From: Phaeoceros laevis
Lineage: Eukaryota > Anthocerotophyta > Anthocerotopsida > Notothyladales
Length of the DNA stretch: 54,778 nucleotides
NCBI GenBank assembly: GCA_049999765.1
Contig: JBNGIQ010008313.1
Location: 1-54,778, forward strand
Reading direction: 5' to 3'
This document shows, in pieces, positions 9,833-19,609 of the stretch (positions are counted from its first letter, which is position 1; every line of letters begins with the position of its first letter). A program made the position numbers and the translations under genes. Below the pieces are notes generated by a model that saw nothing but the letters and a program-made list of their open reading frames with translations, searched no databases and was not told the DNA's origin.

Positions 9833-10985
9833 GCAACCACCCTTAAAGCCCCGCTACCCCAGGTGAATGAGTCTTCCAGGGATCTCATCTGCACCAGGAA
9901 TTCCTTCACCGGGGCTCGGAGATGGGGTCTACCGCAGGACAAGACCGCATTGCTGCGGAAAAAGAGTCCGAGACTCCAACTCTGAACAAATTGCCACAGC
10001 GCAGCCACGCGTAGACGCGCTTGCATCCGTCGGAAGGAAAATTGGTGCCGGATGATCCGCCACCCTTGGAGCGACGCGCACAAGATGAAAGAGCTGTGCG
10101 TGGTGGCTTGTAGAGCAGCCTGGACAGGCGGGGCGCGTGGCAACAGAATCTGCGGTGTGAGTTGCTCTTGGGTAGACCGCTATAGGTCGCACCACATATT
10201 ATCACCGGGTCGGCAATGGCATATATGTCGTTCACATTGTACAACTTTACCAGAGTATTTTATCTACTGTATGTCCTCGTCCACTAAACCTCTTGGTGCG
10301 GCACGGTCACAAGTGTACTGTAGAGCCTCATCCATGTGGCTTCCTCCTCCGCCTGCGCCGAGTGCCAAGTCTGCTGACCTCCTTGTGTCATGTGGACACA
10401 TGGACGATGTTTGCAAGTTCCGTCAGCGGAGGCGGAGGCTGGACTCTGATGCGTACAACATTTACGTCAGTGAGCGCTCTGTATGCTGAGATTTTTAGGT
10501 CATCACGGGCTGCTGATGCCCTTGGTGAGGTGGTTGCGGGATCGTCAGCTTCTGTTCGTTGCGCCGTGACTGGGGATATGCTGCTGGACTACCACAGGAG
10601 GTACTAGGACCAGATTTAGTGGTGTACTCTGTGAAAGATCTTTTCGGGTTCTTGGCCAAGCCGTCGAAGCTGCGGCCCCGGTAATTGAGATTGGTTGCCG
10701 CAGAAAGCTGATTTTCCTGTACAGACAGCTATCGTAAATCCGGTATTAGCAGTAAATGGAAAGACAAGACGGGACTTGGAAGATCTTTGCTAGTGCACTT
10801 CAGGCAGTGGCATGCTTGCGGAAGTGAAAACATGCTTCGTGGATTCATGGGCAATTCACCAGCGGAGGAGGACACAGGCCAGCTGATGCTTTAAGAGGTC
10901 GTCATTGATGTGGTGAACAGTTAGTGCTGCTGATGCTCGGCAAGACACTGCGCACATAGGAATGTGCTGCTTAGAAAGGATTTAT
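9833..10985. other. Upstream of ABC1 kinase; no gene recognised
   Basis: Several short open frames exist on both strands (for example 10,052-10,489 plus and 9,829-10,143 minus), but none resembles a known family. The part from about 10,490 may be the eroded 5' portion of the dioxygenase pseudogene that follows; I cannot prove it. Confidence 0.4.
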
Positions 10986-11766
10986 CCAGGATTGACTTCA
11001 AGAGCGCTAAGCATTGCATCAACTGATTCTGATGCAGGGATGTTGCCTTGGAATACGGAGAGGGAATGCGTCGAGCATCATGCTACATTTCAGGGTTGTT
11101 GTCTGAGGCACCAGGCATACATACTGGACAGCATGGGAAAAGGAGCTCACATGCAGGGCATGGTCAGCTGGTATCTATCAAGGACGGTAGCACCTCGAGG
11201 AAAACGGACATCGGCGTCATTAACCTGCTGCTTCAGAACTTTGTCCCAGGCCTTCAGTTCTTTGTGGAAGGACAGTATGGGGACGTGCCCATGTTGGACT
11301 CCTATGTCTTGAGTGTTTTCGTTGGGGGTGCTCTAGAGGTACGGACCGTTCTTTCCACAAATATTCAGGTCATTGAATGCTTGACTTCAATCCTGTCCCC
11401 AAACTTTTGCAACACTCAAATTTTTGCATGAAAAATTACATGATTCCTGAATGTCTGCAGATATGAGCAACGGGGAGTTCTTCAGTGCACCTCACAGAGT
11501 AACATTAGGCTCATATCAACTTTTGACCCGCTGCCGGATATGGTTCTTTCAACCTGATGCCGGATATGGTTCTTTCAACCTGATGCCAGCCTGGTGACTT
11601 CAGAATACCCTGCACAATACGGGCCCCGGACAATGCGAGAAAGGTCTGACCAGTTCAGAAAGCAGCTTACGTCACCAGACTTCACCAAACTCTACAAGTT
11701 CCACAAGCCTGAGTATCTCAATAAGACAGAGACATTCATTCCGGGGATGAACGGGTTCTTCCGGTA
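10986..11766 (+). pseudogene. 2-oxoglutarate/Fe(II) dioxygenase relic, copy 1 (left of insertion)
   Basis: Fragments in several frames match the double-stranded beta-helix of plant 2OG-Fe(II) oxygenases (isopenicillin-N-synthase-like, DOXC type). The best piece is 'KTDIGVINLLLQNFVPGLQF' followed by 'GQYGDVPMLDSYVL', matching the 'HTDxGxLTLLxQDxVGGLQV' and 'W..VPP.PGA' consensus. In this copy the metal-binding His of HxD reads as Lys (KTD). Further on, 'MSNGEFFSAPHRV' matches the 'SNGxxxSxxHRV' segment, and the C-terminal 'DASLVTSEYPAQYGP' region also survives. Frameshifts and stops separate the pieces. A 26-bp stretch is tandemly duplicated at 11,533-11,584 here but single in copy 2. The gene is then cut at 11,766 by the Harbinger insertion. 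Confidence 0.75.
11533..11584. repeat. 26-bp tandem duplication inside the dioxygenase relic
   Basis: Two adjacent identical 26-bp units beginning GCCGGATATGG. The paralogous copy near 14,580 has only one unit, so this duplication arose after the gene was duplicated. Confidence 0.85.
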
Positions 11767-12062
11767 AGGGCGGTTTCGCACCAGCCCGGACCCGGACCCG
11801 TGAAAAGCATCCGGGTCCGGGGTTTCGCACGGAGTTAGGGATGGTTGGCCCCCATGACCCGCCTACCTGCAATTGCCCGCGACCGTGACGGTTGCAGGCG
11901 GTTCCCAGCTACACTTACATTTGCGCGCTGCTTGACGATTGCGCGCTGCTCAGGCCTCACGTAGGCTCAGGCCTCACGTAGGCTTCACGCCGACTTCCGG
12001 CATGACGCCAAGTGCGATGGATAGTATTGTCCCTGTCCTTGCAAGTGTGCTAATTGCCATCG

Positions 12063-12775
12063 CTGATCTCAACAAGGATGCTCTCACATGTGAAAGAACA
12101 AGCTGATGTGGAATCTGAGCTACAGGTAGCAATTACAGGTATCAATGATGCTATCGCTACGATTGCTTCTCTACGTAGAGTTCCTAGGGGACTTTGGACA
12201 GGCATCTCGAATGGTGATTACTACATCAAGCCCAGAGTGCAAGATTTGTGGCCTATGTACAAAAATATTGTGGCTGTCACTGATGAAGGTAGATTTCAAA
12301 GATACTTTAGGTTCAAGCCAGCATCATTTTAGTACATATGTCAGCTTGTTCATGCTGACTTGGTCCCTCAAGAGATACCAGGTTTGAGCTCCATTCCATA
12401 CCGAGTCTTAGCTGTTGACAAACAGGTCGCAATTGCTCTTAGACGATTGGCAACAAGAGATTCCTACCTCAGTCTAAGTGATGCATTTGGTGTTGGCCTA
12501 TCCACGGTGTTTGATATTTGTAGACGGTTTGTGAAGGCAATCATTTGTAAAGGCAAGTCTCATTTGGCTTGGCCAAGTGCCTCTGGTCTTCCAATAGTCA
12601 AACAAGGATTTGTGAGGAAACAGGGAATTCCCAATGTTTGTGGTGCTATTGATGCTACTCATTTCGAGGTAGAGCTAGGTGACCATGAATCTGCCAAAGA
12701 TTGGTATGGGAGGTATGGTAAATACACCATGGCTATGCAAGCCATTGTGGGTCCTGACAAGAAATTCTTAGCACT
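12063..12775 (+). pseudogene. HARBI1-like transposase, N-terminal half only
   Basis: Two overlapping plus-strand frames (12,054-12,332 and 12,360-12,938) show an HTH-like section 'LSDAFGVGLSTVFDICRRFV' and then 'GIPNVCGAIDATHFEVE', which is the first catalytic Asp region of DDE_Tnp_4 (HARBI1) transposases. The 'DWYGRYGKYTMAMQAIVG' segment also fits. The downstream part with the second Asp and the Glu is missing: after 'PDKKFLA' the sequence runs into the antisense of the Myb/SANT gene. A frame change lies between the two parts. It encodes no functional enzyme. Confidence 0.85.
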
Positions 12776-13102
12776 AGCTCTCTTGTTCCTCTCCTTGCTC
12801 CCTCCAGCATTGTACTTGTCCGTGTCAATCCTCATTGCAGCTTGTAAGACAACCAACTCTGCAGATGTCCAACGTGTCCCTCGGGCCCGGGAAATCTGGG
12901 GAGGAGGAGGGGATTGTTGTGGCTGTAGGCTAGGGTGAGAAGAAGGTTGATGAGAAGCAGGCTGAGAAGCCTGACTCTGATGCTGGTCTGCCAGGCCTGG
13001 GGATTGCAAAATGCTTCCCTCCTGCTGTGAGGAAGGCGAGGGCGCAACATGCTGGACGATGGGAGGACTGTTTGGAGCACAAGAGACACAGTTGGAATTC
13101 AT
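12776..13102 (-). pseudogene. Harbinger accessory Myb/SANT-like protein, N-terminal part
   Basis: A minus-strand frame starting at 13,102 gives a Gln/Pro/Ser-rich leader followed by 'GTRWTSAELVVLQAAMRIDT', the first helix of a Myb/SANT-like DNA-binding domain of the kind carried as the second gene of PIF/Harbinger elements. The trihelix is cut by the internal deletion, after which the frame runs into antisense transposase. In intact elements this partner helps the transposase bind the element ends and enter the nucleus. Confidence 0.7.
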
Positions 13103-13377
13103 GATGGCGCGAGCTGTGTGGCTATGGTGTCACTTTCAGCTTGCGTTCGTGTTCGCGAGAAAGTGACCACGAGCTTGCGCTGTTGGTGACCGACGGGCAA
13201 CGGGCTGAAAACTCCCGCACCCGGCTACACATGACTTCTACCTAAATCGGGACCCGGCTGCGCGAAGCCCGCAACCGGGTTCGACCCGATTATTGCCCCC
13301 TATGTTTGGAAAAAAGGCATTAATGAGTTTTGACGCGACGCGTTAACCGGGTCCGGGCTGGTGCGAAACCGCCCTTA

Positions 13378-13841
13378 GAAAGGGTGGAAAGCACGGCTAC
13401 AGCCCAAAAGCAGCCTGCGAACTTCGCTTTACCCGGTCGCCAGGTTCATATGCTGCATGGGCAACCATGTAGAATCATGCCATGTGATATGCCCTCGTAT
13501 GGCGAGGTGTGCCCGCCCCTTTACCCATGGGACGCCGGTCCCTCGTTTACCCCACTTTGCAGCCCAGCTCAGAAGTGTAGGTTTGTCAAACAGAATTTTG
13601 GTTTGACCAACCGACGACACAAATTCACAACGGCATACGACCTCGTGCAATTGCACAGGATGACGTTCAAGTACGTTGTCTATCCAGAGGAAGACAGAAA
13701 CGACAGCAACTGGCCATTTGAAGAACTAAGGCACGTACAAACTACTTCGTGAATTCATGAATTCAACAAAAGTCCGTTGAAACAAACCTAACATGACCTG
13801 CTGGCTGAAGTGGGCTAGCTAGTATGCCATTTATTCAGTCT
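13378..13841. other. Right flank of the insertion; degraded
   Basis: This continues the 3' flank of dioxygenase copy 1. An open frame of 140 codons (13,330-13,752) begins inside the transposon end and has no recognisable similarity; I do not call it a gene. Confidence 0.4.
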
Positions 13842-14800
13842 CCTAGGATTGACTTCAGGAGCACTAAGCATTGCATCAACTGCTTTTGCAGGGATGTAGC
13901 CATGGAATACGGAGAGGGAATGCGTCGTGCATCATGCTACATTTCAGGCCCTTCTGTCTGAGGCACTAGGCTTTCCCTCTTCACACATACTGGACAGCAA
14001 GGGAAAAGAAGCTCACATGAAGGGCATGCTCATATGCTATCCATAAAAAACGGTGGCACCTCGAGGAAAACTGGCACTGCCACCTCACTCAGACGTCAGC
14101 GTTCTTAACTAGCTGCTTCAGAACTATGTCCCAGGCCTTCAGTTCTTTGTGGAAGGACAGTATGTAGAAGTGCCCATCTTGGACTCCTATGAAGTGTGTT
14201 ATTGTTGGGGATGCGCTAGAGGTACGGACGGTTCTATTCCGCAAGTATTCATGTCAGTAAGGGCTTTTATTGGTCAATCCCAAATGCTAACTTGAGCCCT
14301 GTTACGAAATGTGCTGCCACCCTTTGCAGTGGATATCCTCTGACATCTACCATTTCCGTTAGCCGTGTCAGCATGACACCGGCTAAGCCAATCCCCTCAT
14401 CCCCGCTGCAGAGGGCCTCAACACAACCCATCATGAGGAGGTGAATGATACGAATGCCGTCGAAGTCTTGCTCGCTCTGCAGCCCTTGGTGGATTGCATA
14501 GCGTGCCTTTTTTTAGTGCACCTCACAGGGTAACATTAGGCTCAGAGGATCGGCTCTCGTTCATATCAGCCTTCGACCCGTTGCCGGATGTGGTTCTTCA
14601 ACCTGATGCCAGCCTGGTGACTGACGAATACCCACCACATTACAGGCCCTGAAAAATACGAGAAAGGTCTGCCAAGTTCAGAAAGCCAGGGCATAAGCGT
14701 ACGTTACCAGACTTCACCAAACTCTACATGTTTCAGAAGCCTGAGTATTTGGATAAGACGAGGAACATTCATCTTGCGAATGAACGGGTTCTCGCGGTAG
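13842..14800 (+). pseudogene. 2-oxoglutarate/Fe(II) dioxygenase relic, copy 2
   Basis: This is colinear with copy 1 (10,986-11,766) over its whole length, at roughly 85-90% identity by eye, with extra small insertions. It contains the same exon-like blocks: the region before the beta-helix, the 'LQ..VPGLQFFVEGQY' block near 14,115-14,165, the His-Arg-Val block near 14,520 and the C-terminal block near 14,600-14,790. Multiple frameshifts and stops make it non-coding. It preserves the uninterrupted version of the site where the Harbinger element landed in copy 1. Without the element, the duplication period is about 1.25 kb. Confidence 0.72.
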
Positions 14801-15111
14801 GAGTCGGAGAAGGAGCATCACAATAGCCACGAGCTTTGGGTTGTTGTCTCAGCACCTCGTAGTCAAAACCTATAATCTCATGTTCAACGCTTATGATGAT
14901 CCCCAATACAAATTGCGGAGCGGTCGTGGCCATTTGTGAGGAAGAAAGGGAGGACTTTATAATGAATTCTTGCTGGCAGTGTACTCACAAACTGTGAACT
15001 GCTAGATTAGTAAGGGGCCGAATCTACACTCAGTGCACAAGAATGGTAGAGATCTGGGACTTGATGATGACGCGCCCGTGGTGCACAAGTTTGTAGCTTT
15101 TGAAGGGTGAA
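14801..15111. other. Intergenic, nothing recognised
   Basis: No gene is seen. It probably includes the 3' UTR of the minus-strand cysteine-rich peptide gene. Confidence 0.4.
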
Positions 15112-15372
15112 TCAGCGTGCAGGTGGTGGTAGCGGATTTGCAGGGCAGCCCTGGCACCAGCAAGTTGGGAGGGTCATATCGCAACCGCCGTCAAGCTTGC
15201 ACGGGCAAGGTGGACAGCGCCCTCCGCAGTACCTCTGCGACAGCATTCGCTGTCCTAGGCCTTGTACTCCGCCACCAGCAGCATCAGCTCCTCCTGGTGC
15301 TGCAAAGCCCAAGATGAGTGCTGCTATCAACAGCACAAGTGCCAGCAGTTTCCCGGCAGCCAGTTTCGCCAT
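15112..15372 (-). CDS. Small secreted cysteine-rich peptide
   Basis: An 86-residue open frame. From the chosen ATG (minus strand, 15,372) it starts MAKLAAGKLLALVLLIAALI, a textbook signal peptide with likely cleavage after GGADA. The mature ~55 residues carry eight cysteines in a compact block spaced C-x3-C-x2-C-x-C-x5-C-x6-C-x-C-x2-C and end in a proline-rich tail (NPLPPPAR). I recognise no family: the spacing is not that of snakin/GASA, defensins, LTPs or thionins. Eight cysteines after a signal peptide suggest a disulfide-stabilised apoplastic peptide, for signalling or defence, but this is inference. An in-frame ATG 33 codons upstream exists but would bury the signal peptide, so I prefer the internal one. 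Confidence 0.6.
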   Translation of the reverse strand: MAKLAAGKLLALVLLIAALILGFAAPGGADAAGGGVQGLGQRMLSQRYCGGRCPPCPCKLDGGCDMTLPTCWCQGCPANPLPPPAR

Positions 15373-16027
15373 GTATACCAGTTGGGCTGTCCTGGAGCTA
15401 TCTGCCCCTGTAAGAAAAAGGCAGAAATGTGTTCCTGATGAGTGACTTGATTGCATCCGATTTGCACCCACAGGCAGTCATAAACACAATGGACCGCTTA
15501 ATTCATGAAAAACTGCACACTTGAATTACTGGTTGAGTACCATACCACCTCCAGGGAAGAGGGGTTGCAACCCCAGCTGCAGGTTGTCTTCAGGGGCTCG
15601 GAAGTTCTTGAAACTTTGTTGCTGATGCAGGCAAGCTTGAAAGAGCAAATCCAGTGCCATGCTTGTCACTTTAATACTGGATCACCTTGGTTTTATGACC
15701 ACAGAATTATGCTCCAAGAAACTGCTATTCTGATATCTGCTGGAGCTGCGGTGAGAGATGCTGTCTGCTCACTGCCTGCCCACATGATCGGTCTGACAAG
15801 CCACTCACCACATGTTTGAGAGGATGCAATCTTCCTGTTATGCAAGTGGCCCTCGGAAGTTGTGGGCCGCCAATCAAGACTCTAGGCACAGCCTTCAAGG
15901 CAGTAAGTCGATGCCCTTCGAAGAAAGAACCCAGATGCCCTCTCACCACACTGGTTATAAGTAAACCTCGTTTGCGATAAGCATCATCAGGTGAAAGTTT
16001 TTCGCAAATCGGGCAGCTAAAGCTCCT
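15373..16027. other. Intergenic
   Basis: No gene is recognised. It should hold the promoter of the cysteine-rich peptide gene and the 3' UTR of the PPR-DYW gene. Confidence 0.4.
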
Positions 16028-18076
16028 TCAGTGGGTGTCCCCACAAGAACAAATACCATCCTTGAAATGGTGGACCCTGTGCGCGTCCCTAATTATAATT
16101 TCTCTCTTTTCTATTCTAGAGATAGATTTGGTGCCACTGTGGCAGTGATCACACATCCTCAGGTTCTTGACGACTCGCAAAGTTGTCCCTGCCGGGGTAT
16201 TTAGGAGACCAAAAGCCAATGCCAATTTTTCAGCATGCGCACAGAGTGCATCTTCATCTCCGGCACTACCTGACGATGGCTCATTCATCTCTGTCATATG
16301 CCTTTCGAAGTTTGCTTGTAAGTTCAGACTACGCAGCTTGGATGACGTATCACCCCTCTTTTTGCCAACAGTAAATTCATGAACCACGTTGTTCACTTCT
16401 ATCGTGGCTTTTGCTGGCATGTTCTCAACACCTGCCTGCTTCCTCATGTTCTCAACCTCTTTGACATCCTCCCATTTGCTTACATCCGCATAGATGTCAG
16501 ACATGAGTACATAGCCAGCAGCTTGCTGGGGTTCCAGTCCCACAAGCCTATCAAAACACAACTTTGCATGTTCTACGTTGTGATGAGTCTTACAAGAACT
16601 AAGCAAGGAACGCAACCCAGCACTGTGAGGTTCGAAAGGCATTGACAGCAACACCGCTTCTGCATCAGCCAATCGGCCTGATCGGCCAAGGAGATCTACC
16701 ATGCAGGTGTAATGCTCAATTCCTGGTGAGATGCCATACTGCTCCATAGTTGTGAAGTACTGCTCACCTACTTCGACCAAACCCACGTGGCAGCATGCAA
16801 CAAGCACGTTGAGAAATGTAACAGCATCTGGATCAACACCCTGCTGTACCATTTCCTCGAAGCACTCGATTACCATGTTGAGATCATTATGATGCCCATA
16901 ACCATTGATTAGTGCGTTCCACGTCACCACATTTTTGGTAAGCAGCCTCTCGAAGAGTGACCGTGCATCTTCCAGGCTCCCACATTTAGCATACATGTCC
17001 ACCAATGCACTTCCTACGTGCAAATAATCTTCAAGGCCCCTTTCCAGGATCTGGGTGTGAATAAGCTTTCCCTCCTGAATGGCCCCTGTGTTGCCACAAG
17101 CTATCAATATGCTGGCAAATGTGACCTCGTCACACTCGGATGCCCTGTCTTTCTGCAACAATGCATGCAGGTTCAGGACTTCATGCCACATTTCATGCTG
17201 ACTATACCCAGCTAGCATAGTGTTCCATATCACGGCAGTTCTGGATGGTAGACTATCGAACACTCTGCGGGCATCCTCCAAACTGCTGCATTTTGCATAC
17301 ATTCCTACGAGTGCGCTTGCAACAAATTCATCTATTACTAAGCCCCTCTCTACAATCTGAGCATGAGCCTGCTTGCCATCCTGTAAGGCCCTTGCATTAC
17401 CACAAGCCTTCAAAATGTCTGTGAAGGTAAAGCTGTCTGGCATTACTCCATCCTGTTGCATCTGATAGTAAAGTTTAAGGGCATCCTGTCCTAGACCATG
17501 CCGAGAATATCCTGCAATCATAGTGCTCCATGTCACCACGTCTCTCCTGCAAACTCTGTCAAAAACCTGGCGAGCATCTCTCAAACTTCCGGACTTGGTA
17601 TACATGTCAATGAGAGTGCTCGCAACAAAATTATTCGACTCCAACCCACAGGCCACCACATCAGCATGGATTAGCCTGCCAACAGTCAAGTCCCCAGAGC
17701 TCATACATGCTTTGAGGACGGCAACAAAGAGATGGTCGCTAGGTTTGACTGTTGACTGTCTTAGCCTGTGATAAAGTTTGATAGCCTCATCAGCTTGCCC
17801 ATCTTCAACATACGCTGATACTATCGAAGCCAGAACAGATTTGTCCGTACCAGCCCCTTTGCTAAACCCTTGGGCCATCAATGTGCTGAGATCGAAGTCA
17901 TTTTTTTCAGACTTGCCAGGCGCATGCCAGCCGGCCACTTGATCTTTTTTGAGTAAACAGTAGGATACGAATGTTGAAACAGATAAGTCGTCTTTCCTCT
18001 GGTCACAACTGCCCCAAGCTCGGTAGTTTGCTCTGTTGCTTTCACCCTTAGACACCCTGCTTTGCCAGATGCCCAT
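16028..18076 (-). CDS. PLS-class PPR protein with DYW deaminase domain
   Basis: An intronless gene for 682 residues. PPR repeats in P-L-S order fill about residues 80-540 (for example 'ALVGMYAKCSSLEDARRVFD' and 'VVTWNALINGYGHHND'). They are followed by an E domain ('GLRSLLSSCKTHHNVEHAKL') and a DYW-type cytidine deaminase. The deaminase has the zinc/catalytic HxE as HAEK at 614-617, CxxC as CDHC at 642-645, and a second site 'HHFKDGICSCGD'. Such proteins bind organelle transcripts and edit C to U. Oddities: the protein ends Asp-Thr-His instead of Asp-Tyr-Trp, and the stretch between E and the deaminase is short and lacks a normal PG box. The N-terminus is not a strong transit peptide. It is divergent from the PPR gene at 19,610. 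Confidence 0.9.
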   Translation of the reverse strand: MGIWQSRVSKGESNRANYRAWGSCDQRKDDLSVSTFVSYCLLKKDQVAGWHAPGKSEKNDFDLSTLMAQGFSKGAGTDKSVLASIVSAYVEDGQADEAIKLYHRLRQSTVKPSDHLFVAVLKACMSSGDLTVGRLIHADVVACGLESNNFVASTLIDMYTKSGSLRDARQVFDRVCRRDVVTWSTMIAGYSRHGLGQDALKLYYQMQQDGVMPDSFTFTDILKACGNARALQDGKQAHAQIVERGLVIDEFVASALVGMYAKCSSLEDARRVFDSLPSRTAVIWNTMLAGYSQHEMWHEVLNLHALLQKDRASECDEVTFASILIACGNTGAIQEGKLIHTQILERGLEDYLHVGSALVDMYAKCGSLEDARSLFERLLTKNVVTWNALINGYGHHNDLNMVIECFEEMVQQGVDPDAVTFLNVLVACCHVGLVEVGEQYFTTMEQYGISPGIEHYTCMVDLLGRSGRLADAEAVLLSMPFEPHSAGLRSLLSSCKTHHNVEHAKLCFDRLVGLEPQQAAGYVLMSDIYADVSKWEDVKEVENMRKQAGVENMPAKATIEVNNVVHEFTVGKKRGDTSSKLRSLNLQANFERHMTEMNEPSSGSAGDEDALCAHAEKLALAFGLLNTPAGTTLRVVKNLRMCDHCHSGTKSISRIEKREIIIRDAHRVHHFKDGICSCGDTH

Positions 18077-19609
18077 GGAGGCCCATTAGCACAATCTCAT
18101 GTTACCATTTTACCTGATTAATCTGAGGCATGATATGCAAAGCCGATGAAGTGGCTCTGCTAAAAGTACGTCTGGTTCACCATTTCAAAACAAGTGGTGC
18201 CTGGTGCAAAAGAAAGGTACCTTGGTTCTCACCGAGATTTGGCACCTTTATCTTTGAAGCAGAAGTCAAACCACGAGTCGTCCCCTACTGTGCTCCCCAG
18301 GCCTGTACACTTGGGAGTAATCTGTGGCGACAGTCATGATCAGCTGCCAATCTCAAAGGCGCAGCTAAATTCTCAAGCTGAACAAATCCTCCCCACCTGC
18401 TGTGACCTGGTAATTCTGTACTGCCCAAACTTGGTCAGAAACCTTCCCCACAAAGCTTCGGGCTCCACTGCAATGGGAGGCCAAAGTCAATACTTGAAAT
18501 CCCAGAACAGACTAATACCTACCATGTTTTCAATAGACAGATATGTACCTGGAAATCTCTCCCATTTTGGAAGAGAAGGTGAAGCACGCAAAGTGGAGAA
18601 CCGCTTGCACCATTCTTCAGAAGGATCGACGAAGGGCTTGGAATTGCCCTTCGGTTTGCCGAACGACATAACCGAGTTCCCTAACACCTCACCAGCTCGC
18701 TTCATGACGGCCACCAGTGTCTTATACTTGAAGGAAAAATGTCTTCAAGCGGACAATTCTCAAGTGTTCCCATTTGAAGGGCCATATACTCCTGAGAAGC
18801 GATATGACAGCTCCCTCATCTGAGGCCATGCGAGGAGGAGGATTGAGCAGAAACATTCCACCAACCTCACCAGCTCCGGTGACATATCCACCGTACATGT
18901 GCACCCCTTGACCAGTTGCAGTGCTACAGCCGAAGAAGGAACTGTCCCGAGAAGAGTGCCAATTTTTCTCTACCCTGCTGAGAATTGGCACGGTTACCGG
19001 CAAACTCAACGCAACGTCAAGCGAGACAGTTCTGAGGCTTTTACAGCACCGCCATGACGAAAATCACTTCCGTGTGCAGAGTCGGGACATGGAAGGGACG
19101 CGGACAAGGGAGCAGCACGTTGAAAGACAGGCCGAAAGGTCCGCCTCAGGTGTTGGGTGGCCGTCCTCTAGCGCCAGAGGCATCCCTGGCTTGAGCACTC
19201 TCACGGTAGTGCTAGTGCACTACCACCCAAGCCCCAGGCAAGATGCAGCTGGACGCTCTGGCGTGCATCCTCCAGGAGAATGCACAATGCGAGTACCTGG
19301 CAAGGCTGGGCTTGAATGGACACAACGGACTTGGACTACAAATTCCCTCCGTAGGGCGGTTATTTTCTGCAACTTTGTTGGTATAAAGTCAAAAGGGCGC
19401 TGCGAAGTGCAACCTTGTGGCTTTTTGTGGGTCAGTGATGGCTTCCGTTGCTTGCAGCCATGAGGGGAATGCTAAATATTATACTCCTCGCCGTTGCTCT
19501 ACTGCCACAAGAGAAAGTGGGATCAGATTGGCTACCTACTTTCAGGTGGCAGGTATCCAAAGAGATGCTCCCAGCAGTTCTCGCGGGGTGTCGTGGCCAG
19601 GGATCGTAA
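18077..19609. other. Region between divergent PPR genes
   Basis: The promoters of both PPR genes should lie here. A possible unrecognised minus-strand gene is listed separately (18,424-19,009). Confidence 0.4.
18424..19009 (-). CDS. Possible multi-exon gene, unrecognised
   Basis: On the minus strand, three blocks look exon-like. The first, around 18,760-18,920, reads 'MYGGYVTGAGEVGGMFLLNP' and then 'MASDEGAVISLL'. The second, around 18,555-18,730, follows a pyrimidine-rich acceptor and reads 'SFGKPKGNSKPFVDPSEEWC' then 'KRFSTLRASPSLPKWERFP', ending at a CCAG/GTACAT donor. The third, around 18,415-18,475, follows a 'CCCATTGCAG' acceptor and reads 'VEPEALWGRFLTKFGQYRIT'. I cannot join the first and second blocks in phase with a convincing donor, and I recognise no family. 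It may be a real short protein, a relic, or chance. Confidence 0.25.

Larger units (their letters stand above)
11767..13375. mobile_element. PIF/Harbinger DNA transposon, deletion derivative
   Basis: A 1,609-bp element bounded by perfect 29-bp terminal inverted repeats (11,767-11,795 and 13,347-13,375; outer bases AGGGCGGTTTCGCACCAG). It is flanked by TA on both sides (or TAA/TTA if one base of each end is counted as target), matching the TWA target preference of this superfamily. Inside are the 5' part of the transposase gene on the plus strand and the 5' part of a Myb/SANT-type gene on the minus strand. They are fused tail-to-tail near 12,760-12,830 by an internal deletion that removed both 3' ends. 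It has split dioxygenase copy 1; the intact site is visible in copy 2 near 14,798. It cannot make a whole transposase but could be moved in trans. Confidence 0.93.

Noticed and set aside
9829-10143. N-terminal extension of the ABC1 kinase
   Set aside because: This minus-strand frame is not in the kinase frame and shows no splice sites that would join it.
12360-12938. Intact Harbinger transposase of 192 codons
   Set aside because: After about 12,775 the frame reads antisense to the Myb/SANT gene; the second Asp and the Glu of the active site are absent.
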